Assembly (NCBI GenBank): GCA_023141985.1
Contig: JAGLKH010000152.1
Location: 1-6,912, forward strand
DNA from: Flavobacteriaceae bacterium
GTDB taxonomy: Bacteria > Bacteroidota > Bacteroidia > Flavobacteriales > Flavobacteriaceae
Reading direction: 5' to 3'
Length of the DNA: 6,912 bases
The notes beneath the pieces were generated by a model. It worked only from the letters and a program-made list of their open reading frames with translations. It had not been told where the DNA came from and searched no databases. Below are positions 1 through 6,114 of the stretch, piece after piece (the first letter of the stretch is position 1; each line of letters starts with the position of its first letter). Made by a program: the position numbers and the translations under genes.

Positions 1-2
1 CT

Positions 3-182
3 GGGGTTTTGAATGTTTCATTAAAGCGTTCAGATCTGGCAAGTCTTGCTAATATGACTACAGCCAACGCTATTAGAGTTCTTTCTTCCTTTAGTAAAGA
101 AAATTTAGTTGATGTTAATCGCAGAAACATTAAAATAATTGACCTAAAAGTTTTGAAAGATATAAGTACTTTCGATAGATAA
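3..182 (+). CDS. Crp/Fnr-family transcriptional regulator, C-terminal fragment (5' end outside window)
   Basis: An open frame enters from the left edge and ends at a TAA, giving the last 59 residues of a protein. The visible part looks like the winged helix-turn-helix of the Crp/Fnr family. LKRSDLASLANMT (residues 7-19) fits the first HTH helix and turn, TANAIRVLSSFSKENLV (20-36) fits the recognition helix, and DVNRRNIKIIDLKVLK (37-52) fits the wing and the usual final 'I.I.D...L' strand. Family knowledge: these proteins bind DNA as dimers and sense a ligand or redox state through an N-terminal cyclic-nucleotide-binding-like domain. That domain lies outside the window, so the signal cannot be named. 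The canonical 'RExxSR' of the recognition helix reads TANAIR here, keeping only the final Arg. It converges with mnmE across a hairpin. The family call is fairly secure; the subfamily is unknown. Confidence 0.72.
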   Translation, partial: GVLNVSLKRSDLASLANMTTANAIRVLSSFSKENLVDVNRRNIKIIDLKVLKDISTFDR

Positions 183-205
183 TATACTTTCTAGCTTAAT
201 TACAT

Positions 206-232
206 CAAAAAGCCCTAATTAAAGGGCTTATA
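206..232. terminator. Hairpin terminator, possibly bidirectional, between the Crp-like gene and mnmE
   Basis: The arms AAGCCCT (210-216) and AGGGCTT (223-229) form a perfect 7-bp stem around a 6-nt AATTAA loop. Read on the minus strand, the stem is followed by a run of Ts (complement of A207-A211, partly within the stem base), which suits termination of mnmE beginning 58 bp after its stop at 274. Read on the plus strand it lies 27 bp after the regulator's stop and is followed by TATAATACTTT, a weaker U-rich tail. This is the only GC-containing stem of this quality I noticed in an intergenic region of the window. Confidence 0.72.
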
Positions 233-273
233 ATACTTTCGTTATATTTTAAATGATTGTTAATTAAGTAAGG

Positions 274-1662
274 TTACTTTCCAATACAGAAATTAGCAAA
301 TATGTTTCCTAGAAGATCATCACTGGTAATCTCTCCTGTAATTTCGGCAAAATGATACAGTGCCTGGCGAATATCTATAGCTAGAAGATCGCCTGAAAGA
401 TTATCATCCATTCCTTGTTTTACTTTTTGGATGTCCTCAAGTGCTTTTAATAAAGCATCGTAATGTCTTGAATTTGTTATTATGGTTTCATTATTACGCA
501 ATGCTCCTGTATTTACAAATTCTAAAAGTTTGATTTTTAATTCTTCTACCCCACTATTTTCTTTAGCGGAAAGCAATAGTAAATTATCGTAGTTGAATTG
601 AGATCTGATCATATCCTTATTTGCCTTGTCAATTTTATTCGCAATAACCAGTAATGCTTTGTCAGGAAATTTATTTTGAATACGCTTTATTTCTGTATTG
701 GTACTATCAGCGTTCACTTCAGTCACAGTTGAAGCATCCAACAAATACATAACCACTTGTGCTTGTGATGCTTTTTCAAAGGTCTTTTTAATTCCAATAG
801 ACTCTATAACGTCTTTTGTTTCTCTTATTCCGGCAGTATCGATAAATCTAAACCCAATACCTCCAATATTTAATTCGTCTTCAATAGCATCTCTTGTTGT
901 TCCTGCAATCTCACTAACAATAGCTTTTTCCTCATTTAATAGGGCATTAAGTAATGTAGATTTTCCAACATTGGGTTCTCCAATAATAGCGACAGGTATT
1001 CCGTTTTTAATCACATTTCCAACAGCAAAGGAATCAATTAAGTGTTTCAACACTTTTATAATACGTGTAATTAAATCTTTAAACTGCTCACGATCAGCAA
1101 ATTCTACATCTTCTTCAGCAAAATCTAATTCCAATTCTATTAATGATGCAAAATTTAATAACTCATCTCGCAAAGCTTTAATTTCGTTGCTAAATCCTCC
1201 TCGCATTTGCTGCATAGCAATTTGGTGAGAGGCCTCGTTATCGCTGGAAATTAAATCTGCTACTGCTTCTGCCTGGCTCAAATCTAATTTTCCGTTTAAA
1301 AACGCACGTAAAGTAAACTCCCCCGGGTGAGCAACTCTGCATCCATTACGAAGAAATAACTGAATGATTTCCTGTTGTATGTATGGGCTTCCATGACACG
1401 ATATTTCAACTACATTTTCGCCTGTATAAGATTGTGGATCTTTAAAAACTGAAACCAGAACCTCATCTAATTCTTTTTCATCTTTTATAATATGCCCAAG
1501 ATGAATAGTATGTGTACTTTGTTTTGAAAGTTGTTTACCACTACCCGATCTAAAAAAGGATTCACAAATAGTTATAGCATCCTTACCAGAAATTCTAATA
1601 ATAGAAATAGCTCCAACTCCTGGTGGTGTTGCTAATGCAATAATGTTATCCTTATTTATCAT
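274..1662 (-). CDS. mnmE: tRNA uridine-5-carboxymethylaminomethyl(34) synthesis GTPase MnmE
   Basis: This is a full-length 462-residue MnmE (TrmE), close to the roughly 450-460 residues usual for the family. The N-terminal formyl-THF-binding domain (about 1-120) opens with DNIIALATPPGVGAISIIRISG and contains the conserved GENVVEISCHGS (81-92) and HPGEFTLRAFLNGKLDL (112-128). A helical domain follows, interrupted by the G domain: G1 GEPNVGKS (228-235), G2 TTRD (255-258), G3 DTAG (275-278), G4 NKID (342-345) and G5 SAKE (365-368). The protein ends in the diagnostic FCIGK, whose Cys459 is the family's conserved catalytically important cysteine. Known role: with MnmG it installs the carboxymethylaminomethyl group at C5 of wobble U34 in certain tRNAs, in the cytoplasm, driven by K+-dependent GTP hydrolysis. 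The ATG start is supported by alignment with the usual N-terminus. No MnmG gene is in view. Confidence 0.98.
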   Translation of the reverse strand: MINKDNIIALATPPGVGAISIIRISGKDAITICESFFRSGSGKQLSKQSTHTIHLGHIIKDEKELDEVLVSVFKDPQSYTGENVVEISCHGSPYIQQEIIQLFLRNGCRVAHPGEFTLRAFLNGKLDLSQAEAVADLISSDNEASHQIAMQQMRGGFSNEIKALRDELLNFASLIELELDFAEEDVEFADREQFKDLITRIIKVLKHLIDSFAVGNVIKNGIPVAIIGEPNVGKSTLLNALLNEEKAIVSEIAGTTRDAIEDELNIGGIGFRFIDTAGIRETKDVIESIGIKKTFEKASQAQVVMYLLDASTVTEVNADSTNTEIKRIQNKFPDKALLVIANKIDKANKDMIRSQFNYDNLLLLSAKENSGVEELKIKLLEFVNTGALRNNETIITNSRHYDALLKALEDIQKVKQGMDDNLSGDLLAIDIRQALYHFAEITGEITSDDLLGNIFANFCIGK

Positions 1663-1679
1663 TAAAGTAAAAATTTTAG

Positions 1680-1687
1680 CAAAAGTA
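1680..1687 (-). promoter_or_regulatory. mnmE: Candidate -7 promoter element for mnmE
   Basis: The minus strand reads TACTTTTG, a perfect match to the Bacteroidetes -7 consensus TAnnTTTG, 17 nt upstream of the mnmE ATG. That would give a short leader of about 10 nt. I see no clear TTG-type -33 element at the expected distance upstream, and such octamers arise by chance in AT-rich DNA, so this is only a candidate. Confidence 0.35.
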
Positions 1688-1773
1688 GTAAAATAGATAA
1701 AGGACTATCTTATAAATAAGCTAATAATGAGGCATCTTAACAAAATTTAACGTCTTAAATATATAAATGATAT

Positions 1774-1781
1774 TATATTTA
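1774..1781 (+). promoter_or_regulatory. Weak -7-like element upstream of the thioredoxin lipoprotein gene
   Basis: TATATTTA matches TAnnTTTG except at the last base and lies 17 nt before the preferred ATG at 1799. No -33 TTG is evident. The flanking DNA is almost entirely A and T, so the chance of a random match is high. The rest of the 136-bp divergent gap with mnmE shows no gene, tRNA or strong hairpin. Confidence 0.2.
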
Positions 1782-1798
1782 CAGCAAATAAATTGAAC

Positions 1799-2944
1799 AT
1801 GAAAAAAACGCTTTTATTATTATCGATAGTAGCATTAGTGTATTCTTGTAAAAAACAAGAGTCTTTGCCTCCAAATACATATGAAATTACTGTATCAGCT
1901 AAAGGCGTAATAAATGGGTTACGGTCTTATATTAAACTAATAGACCAAAAGAAAAAAGAAATTATAATAGATACAGCTATAGTAATGAATGAGACATTTA
2001 CTTTTACTGGAAAAGTAAGTGGTCCTTCCATTCGTGTATTATCAATAAACAGTATAAAGGGCAGTCTTCCTTTTGTTTTAGAACCTGGACGAACTACTAT
2101 AGAAATATATAAAGACAATATTTATTCTTCTAAAATAGACGGATCATCAAATAACAGTGAGTATAATCTATTTAAAACTAACTATAAAGAAAAGCTAAAT
2201 GCCATTTCTGAAATAAAAAAATTAGCTGGAGATGCAAGGCAAAATGAAGATCGGACTCAACTTGAAGAATTGAGAGCAAAAGATCGAACATTAAGTGCTG
2301 CTTTAAATGGCTATGCCCATGAATTTATTGGAGAACATCCAAACTCTGACCTTTCATTGTTGTTATTAGAAAGTCAAATGATTGGAGGAAATCAAAGCAT
2401 TGATGAATTCAAAAACAGTATGACTGTTCTAAAAAAAGTTCTTAGCAGAAATGTTTTTAACAAAGGTATAGGCAAAAAAATTGAAGCCTTTATATATAGA
2501 TTAGAAGCACAAAAAAATCTGGAAATTGGAATGGTTGCTCCAAATTTTACATCAACCACTCCAAATGGTGAAAAACTTGTATTAAATGATATAAAAGGGA
2601 AAGCAACGATTATAGATTTTTGGGCTTCATGGTGCAGACCATGTAGAATAGAAAATCCTAATGTTGTTAGGGTTTATGAAAAGTACCATGATAAAGGATT
2701 GGAGATTATTAGTGTTTCTTTAGATAAAGCCGGACAAAAAGAAAGATGGTTAAAAGCTATTGAAGATGATAAAATGAATTGGCATCATGTATCTAATTTA
2801 AAATTTTGGAATGAGCCTGTTGCCCGATTATACAGAGTGAACTCAATACCGGCAACGTTTATTTTAGACAAAGACGGTAAAATTGTTGCTAAAAGACTTA
2901 GAGGAAATGCTTTAGAACAAAAGATAGCAGAGTTACTCGACTAA
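1799..2944 (+). CDS. TlpA-like thioredoxin-fold lipoprotein with N-terminal DUF4369 domain
   Basis: From the ATG at 1799 this is a 381-residue predicted lipoprotein. The signal peptide is MKKTLLLLSIVALVYSC, with a lipobox-like VYSC and lipidated Cys17; Tyr at -2 is slightly unusual. Residues about 27-115 resemble DUF4369 (strand pattern, 'IIIDTAIVMNETFTFTGKV', 'PFVLEPG'). A helical linker (about 120-240) precedes an AhpC/TSA-TlpA thioredoxin domain (about 242-380) with the redox motif WCRPC (Cys279, Cys282), the IIDFWASWC strand and a probable cis-proline in SIPATF (Pro351). Family knowledge: such proteins act outside the cytoplasm as thiol-disulfide reductases, for example in cytochrome c maturation or protein-thiol repair; the partner cannot be told here. 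An in-frame TTG at 1793 would add two residues, but the ATG gives a standard signal peptide. It is divergent from mnmE and tail to tail with the rhomboid gene. Confidence 0.92.
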   Translation: MKKTLLLLSIVALVYSCKKQESLPPNTYEITVSAKGVINGLRSYIKLIDQKKKEIIIDTAIVMNETFTFTGKVSGPSIRVLSINSIKGSLPFVLEPGRTTIEIYKDNIYSSKIDGSSNNSEYNLFKTNYKEKLNAISEIKKLAGDARQNEDRTQLEELRAKDRTLSAALNGYAHEFIGEHPNSDLSLLLLESQMIGGNQSIDEFKNSMTVLKKVLSRNVFNKGIGKKIEAFIYRLEAQKNLEIGMVAPNFTSTTPNGEKLVLNDIKGKATIIDFWASWCRPCRIENPNVVRVYEKYHDKGLEIISVSLDKAGQKERWLKAIEDDKMNWHHVSNLKFWNEPVARLYRVNSIPATFILDKDGKIVAKRLRGNALEQKIAELLD

Positions 2945-2968
2945 CTAAAATCTCTTCTATAAAATATT

Positions 2969-3616
2969 TTATATTTTTCCTGTTTTTCGCATTACATATA
3001 AGAGAATAATTGGGATAGCAAGAAGGCCAACCATAAATAAATTTTCTTTAAACAACCAGGGAGCCATTACTAATGTAATTACATAACCCCCAATAGCTCC
3101 TCCAAAATGTGCGTCATGGCCTATGTTACCGACTCTATTTTTCATTCCATAAATAGAGTATAATAAATATCCAATACCAAATACATATCCCGGTATTGGA
3201 ATTGGAATAAAAAACATATATAATCTCATATCCGGATTCAATAGAATTGCAGAATATAATATTCCGGTAACTGCTCCACTTGCTCCTACAGCACTATAAT
3301 GATACTCGTTTTTATGAAAATAATAGGACAATAAATTTCCTACAACTAAACTTCCAAAATATATAATCACAAAGTTAAGTTGCCCCAAGCCAATAACTTC
3401 ATTTGCAAAAAAGTATAAGGTAAACATATTAAAAAAGAGATGCATTTCGTCTACATGCAAAAATCCGGAGCTAATTATACGCACTTGTTCGCCTCTTTTT
3501 ATACCACCAACATTAAATTTATACTTTTCAAAAAAAGAAAAATCCCGAAATCCTTTCATTGAAAAGAGAATATTAACTCCTATAATAATTATTGTAACTA
3601 AACTTAAATTGCCCAT
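2969..3616 (-). CDS. Rhomboid family intramembrane serine protease
   Basis: A 215-residue polytopic membrane protein. The catalytic dyad of rhomboids is visible: Ser113 in GASGAV (111-116) and His170 in AHFGG (169-173). The HxxxN motif of TM2 is present as His59 and Asn63 in HLFFNM. Hydrophobic segments lie near 5-19, 56-78, 80-98, 108-126, 132-155, 166-186 and 191-208, which fits the six-helix rhomboid core plus one extra C-terminal helix. The L1 loop contains GEQVRIISSGFLHVD (42-56); it keeps the Arg of the common 'WR' motif but has Val before it. Known role: cleavage of transmembrane substrates within the bilayer of the inner membrane; the substrate here is unknown. The ATG start gives a short N-terminus directly followed by TM1, as in other small bacterial rhomboids. 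It is divergent from the acyltransferase gene and ends 24 bp from the lipoprotein gene. Confidence 0.93.
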   Translation of the reverse strand: MGNLSLVTIIIIGVNILFSMKGFRDFSFFEKYKFNVGGIKRGEQVRIISSGFLHVDEMHLFFNMFTLYFFANEVIGLGQLNFVIIYFGSLVVGNLLSYYFHKNEYHYSAVGASGAVTGILYSAILLNPDMRLYMFFIPIPIPGYVFGIGYLLYSIYGMKNRVGNIGHDAHFGGAIGGYVITLVMAPWLFKENLFMVGLLAIPIILLYVMRKTGKI

Positions 3617-3645
3617 AAAGTGTAAACGTTAATATTAAATATAAT

Positions 3646-3669
3646 ATATACTGATAGCATTCAGTATAT
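3646..3669. repeat. Perfect 9-bp inverted repeat between divergent rhomboid and acyltransferase genes
   Basis: The arms ATATACTGA (3646-3654) and TCAGTATAT (3661-3669) are exact reverse complements separated by the 6-nt TAGCAT. The right arm overlaps the candidate -7 element at 3665-3672 of the acyltransferase gene. The repeat could be a binding site for a dimeric regulator acting on one or both divergent genes. The alternative is a chance palindrome, since only the CTGA/TCAG core contains G and C. The symmetry is directly seen; the operator role is inference. Confidence 0.45.
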
Positions 3670-3672
3670 TTG
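3665..3672 (+). promoter_or_regulatory. Candidate -7 promoter element for the acyltransferase gene
   Basis: TATATTTG is a perfect match to the Bacteroidetes TAnnTTTG consensus and lies 24 nt upstream of the ATG at 3697. No TTG-type -33 element is seen at the expected distance; the upstream sequence is nearly pure A and T. It overlaps the right arm of the inverted repeat, which is what an operator blocking this promoter would look like. Confidence 0.4.
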
Positions 3673-3696
3673 CTTTTGCAAATCTAAAATTATTTC

Positions 3697-4587
3697 ATGC
3701 AATTTCTTGCTTACATTGTAATTTATCCGTTTTTATGGCTTATTTCTATACTTCCGTTTAGATTATTATATACACTTTCAGATGGTGTTTTCGTTTTAAT
3801 CTATTACGTTTTTGGTTATAGAAAACGTGTTGTTAAAGAAAATTTGAATCTTATTTTTCCCAAAAAGTCTGATCAAGAGATCAAAAGAATCACAAAAGCA
3901 TTTTATCATCATTTATGCGATATGATTTTAGAATCAATAAAATCTATGACCATTAGTGAATCTGAAATGAAGAAGCGTTTTGTTTTCACAAATTTTGAAG
4001 AAATACACAAAATCACCAATCAAAATAAAAGTATAATCTTGATGTGTGCACATTACGGAAGTTGGGAATGGATTTTTATTCTTCAAAAACATACTCATGT
4101 AAAAGGATATGCAATATACAAGCGATTGGCAAATAAGTATTTTGATGCATTAGTAAAACGAATTAGAGCAAAATACAATACGTTCTTAATCACAACTAAA
4201 GAAACTATAACTGAGCTAACAAAATCCAAAATGGCTGGAGAAATTAGTATTAGTGGATTTGCTTCAGATCAGTCCCCCAAAGTTAATAAAGCTTTTTATT
4301 GGAAAGAATTTATGGGTATAAAAGTACCTTTACATACTGGTGCTGAGATGATAGCAAAAAAACTTGATATGGCAGTTGTGATGTTTAAAGTGAAACGTTT
4401 AAAACGTGGTTATTATGAAACTACTTTTGAAACATTAGCACTAAACTCAAGAGAATACAAAGATTATGAAATAACTGATAAGTTTTTCAGTTTAGTTGAA
4501 AAACAAATCCTTGAAGCTCCTGAATATTATTTATGGACACACAAACGTTGGAAACATAGAAATAAAGTACCGAATGAATTTCAGTAA
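3697..4587 (+). CDS. LpxL/HtrB-type lysophospholipid acyltransferase family protein
   Basis: A 296-residue protein, close to the roughly 290-310 residues of lipid A late acyltransferases. It begins with a hydrophobic membrane anchor (about 4-40), followed by RKRVVKENLNLIFP (42-55), the usual 'R..V..NL...FP' region. The catalytic HX4E motif is HYGSWE (His119, Glu124). Further matches are FASDQSP (188-194), the 'KEFMGIKVPLHTGAEMIAKKL' block (203-223) and the C-terminal LWTHKRWK (279-286), equivalent to the 'W.H.RFK' signature. Known family role: transfer of a fatty acyl chain from acyl-ACP to lipid A precursors on the cytoplasmic face of the inner membrane. In Bacteroidetes, relatives also acylate other lipids, such as ornithine- or glycine-type aminolipids, so the acceptor is not certain. 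Its stop codon directly abuts that of the converging class V enzyme gene. Confidence 0.93.
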   Translation: MQFLAYIVIYPFLWLISILPFRLLYTLSDGVFVLIYYVFGYRKRVVKENLNLIFPKKSDQEIKRITKAFYHHLCDMILESIKSMTISESEMKKRFVFTNFEEIHKITNQNKSIILMCAHYGSWEWIFILQKHTHVKGYAIYKRLANKYFDALVKRIRAKYNTFLITTKETITELTKSKMAGEISISGFASDQSPKVNKAFYWKEFMGIKVPLHTGAEMIAKKLDMAVVMFKVKRLKRGYYETTFETLALNSREYKDYEITDKFFSLVEKQILEAPEYYLWTHKRWKHRNKVPNEFQ

Positions 4588-6090
4588 TTAGAGTGTAAAC
4601 CAATCGTTAATTTTATCTGTTCTTGATGCTGTACTAAATGATTTATGTGTAAACTCATTAGTTAGCTTATCATAGTCATAGTCTTTAGCCCATGTTTCAT
4701 GATTTTTTGCTAATGCTTTAATACTCTCACAAACAAAACTAATTTCATCATTTGTTGTTGTAGGATGTATTGACATACGAATCCAACCTGGCTTTCTTAT
4801 AAGCTCTCCAATAGATATTTCTTTGGTTAATGCATTAGACATTTCATGATCTACATGTAATAAAAAATGACCATAAGTACCAGCACAGCTACAACCACCA
4901 CGTGTTTGAATTCCGAATCTGTCATTTAATAGCTTAACGCCTAAATTAAAATGCAGATCATCAATATAAAATGAAATCACTCCTAATCTATCTTTATGCT
5001 TTGGTGCAAGAATATTAATATTGTCAATATTTCCGAGTTCATTAAATATGGTTTGTAAAATTTCATGTTCTCTGTCTAACATATTTTTCACTCCCATTTG
5101 CTCTTTTAACTTAATTGCCAAAGCAGTTTTAATAGCCTGTAAAAAACCCGGTGTCCCTCCATCTTCTCTATCTTCAATATCGTCAATATATTTATGTTCT
5201 CCCCAAGGGTTGGTCCAACTCACTGTTCCACCCCCCGGACAATCAGGAATCATATTATGATATAGTTCTTTGTTAAATATTAATACCCCGGAAGATCCCG
5301 GGCCGCCAAGAAATTTATGTGGTGAAAAGAAAATAGCATCTAAAGCAGCGTTCTTATCTTCAGGATGCATATCTATATCTATATAAGGTGCTGCACAAGC
5401 ATAATCCACAAAACACACACCACCATAATTATGCATCATCTTTGCTATATCATGACACGGAACCTGAATTCCCGTAACATTAGAGCCTCCTGTAACGGAA
5501 GCAATTTTTAGAGCAAAATCTTTATACTCTTCTAATAGTTCTTTAAGATTATCTAAACTAAACAATCCATCTTTTCCCGGTGGAATGACTACAACTTTTG
5601 CCATGGTTTCTAACCAGGACGTTTGATTAGAATGATGCTCCATATGAGTGATAAATACAACAGGTCTAATTTCATCAGGAATGTTTGTATACCGTTGTAA
5701 ATTCTCTGGTATTTTTAATCCAAGAATGCGTTGAAATTTATTTACCACACCTGTCATTCCGCTACCTGAAACAATTAAAACATCGTCTTCATTGCTATTT
5801 ACATGCTCTTTAATAATAGCTTTAGCTTTATGGTAAGCCATGGTCATAGCGGTTCCGGATTCTGTTGTTTCAGTATGAGTATTGGCTACATAGGGTCCAA
5901 AATCATTAAGGATTTTTTCTTCTATAGGTCGATATAACCTGCCAGATGCTGTCCAATCGGTATATATAATCTTTTTACGACCATAAGGCGATTCAAATTC
6001 AAGATCAATACCAACAATATTATCTCTAAAGGGTTTAAAGTATTGTTCTAATTTTGAACCTTTGGTATTTTGAATATTTGTAGTAATCAT
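4588..6090 (-). CDS. Class V aminotransferase-fold PLP enzyme, cysteine desulfurase-like
   Basis: A 500-residue PLP enzyme of fold type I, class V, longer than the roughly 400-410 residues of SufS/CsdA. Visible features are YTDWTASGRLYRPIEE (43-58) at the N-terminus, HMEHHSNQTSW (149-159) with a PLP-stacking His, VTGGSNVTG (199-207), the PLP aspartate Asp229 in VDYACAAP, the Schiff-base lysine Lys259 in SPHKFLGG, and RGGCSCAGTYG (397-407). Counting from the Arg as in SufS 'RTGHHC', Cys402 takes the place of the sulfur-carrying cysteine, with Cys400 as a second one. The DGAQ/DSAH motif of desulfurases is replaced by DYAC. Residues about 430-500 hold the conserved WIRMSIHPTTT and a further tail. 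Desulfurase or selenocysteine-lyase-like activity is possible but not shown; no suf or isc partner gene is nearby. It lies 24 bp downstream of glmM on the same strand, suggesting co-transcription. Confidence 0.88.
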   Translation of the reverse strand: MITTNIQNTKGSKLEQYFKPFRDNIVGIDLEFESPYGRKKIIYTDWTASGRLYRPIEEKILNDFGPYVANTHTETTESGTAMTMAYHKAKAIIKEHVNSNEDDVLIVSGSGMTGVVNKFQRILGLKIPENLQRYTNIPDEIRPVVFITHMEHHSNQTSWLETMAKVVVIPPGKDGLFSLDNLKELLEEYKDFALKIASVTGGSNVTGIQVPCHDIAKMMHNYGGVCFVDYACAAPYIDIDMHPEDKNAALDAIFFSPHKFLGGPGSSGVLIFNKELYHNMIPDCPGGGTVSWTNPWGEHKYIDDIEDREDGGTPGFLQAIKTALAIKLKEQMGVKNMLDREHEILQTIFNELGNIDNINILAPKHKDRLGVISFYIDDLHFNLGVKLLNDRFGIQTRGGCSCAGTYGHFLLHVDHEMSNALTKEISIGELIRKPGWIRMSIHPTTTNDEISFVCESIKALAKNHETWAKDYDYDKLTNEFTHKSFSTASRTDKINDWFTL

Positions 6091-6106
6091 TGTAAATATC
6101 TTGTTT

Positions 6107-6114
6107 CAAAAATA
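6107..6114 (-). promoter_or_regulatory. Candidate internal -7 element between glmM and the class V enzyme gene
   Basis: The minus strand reads TATTTTTG, a perfect match to TAnnTTTG, in the 24-bp gap between the glmM stop and the next ATG, 16 nt upstream of that start. It would allow transcription of the class V gene independently of glmM. The nearest upstream TTG, in GAATTGC inside the glmM end, is too close to serve as the -33 element, so support is partial and chance is a real alternative. Confidence 0.3.

Noticed and set aside
698..1228. 176-codon open frame on the plus strand inside mnmE
   Set aside because: It is antisense to the conserved G and helical domains of MnmE, is rich in Ser, Ile and Asn in the manner of a shadow frame, and shows no recognisable domain.
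1727..1750. Seven-codon ATG-initiated frame in the mnmE/lipoprotein divergent region
   Set aside because: It is far too short, has no ribosome-binding context, and does not overlap or couple to the downstream gene in the way of a leader peptide.
1927..2118. 63-codon minus-strand frame inside the lipoprotein gene
   Set aside because: It is antisense to the DUF4369 region, with no start-site signal or family resemblance.
2958..2978. Perfect 16-bp palindrome TATAAAATATTTTATA followed by five Ts, at the convergent lipoprotein/rhomboid junction
   Set aside because: It looks like a terminator at first, but the palindrome is entirely A/T with no loop, so a hairpin would be very weak. It also overlaps the rhomboid stop codon. 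It is probably low-complexity sequence.
5021..5260. 79-codon plus-strand frame inside the class V enzyme gene
   Set aside because: It lies opposite conserved PLP-enzyme sequence, and its Ser/Ile/Pro-rich translation resembles no known protein.
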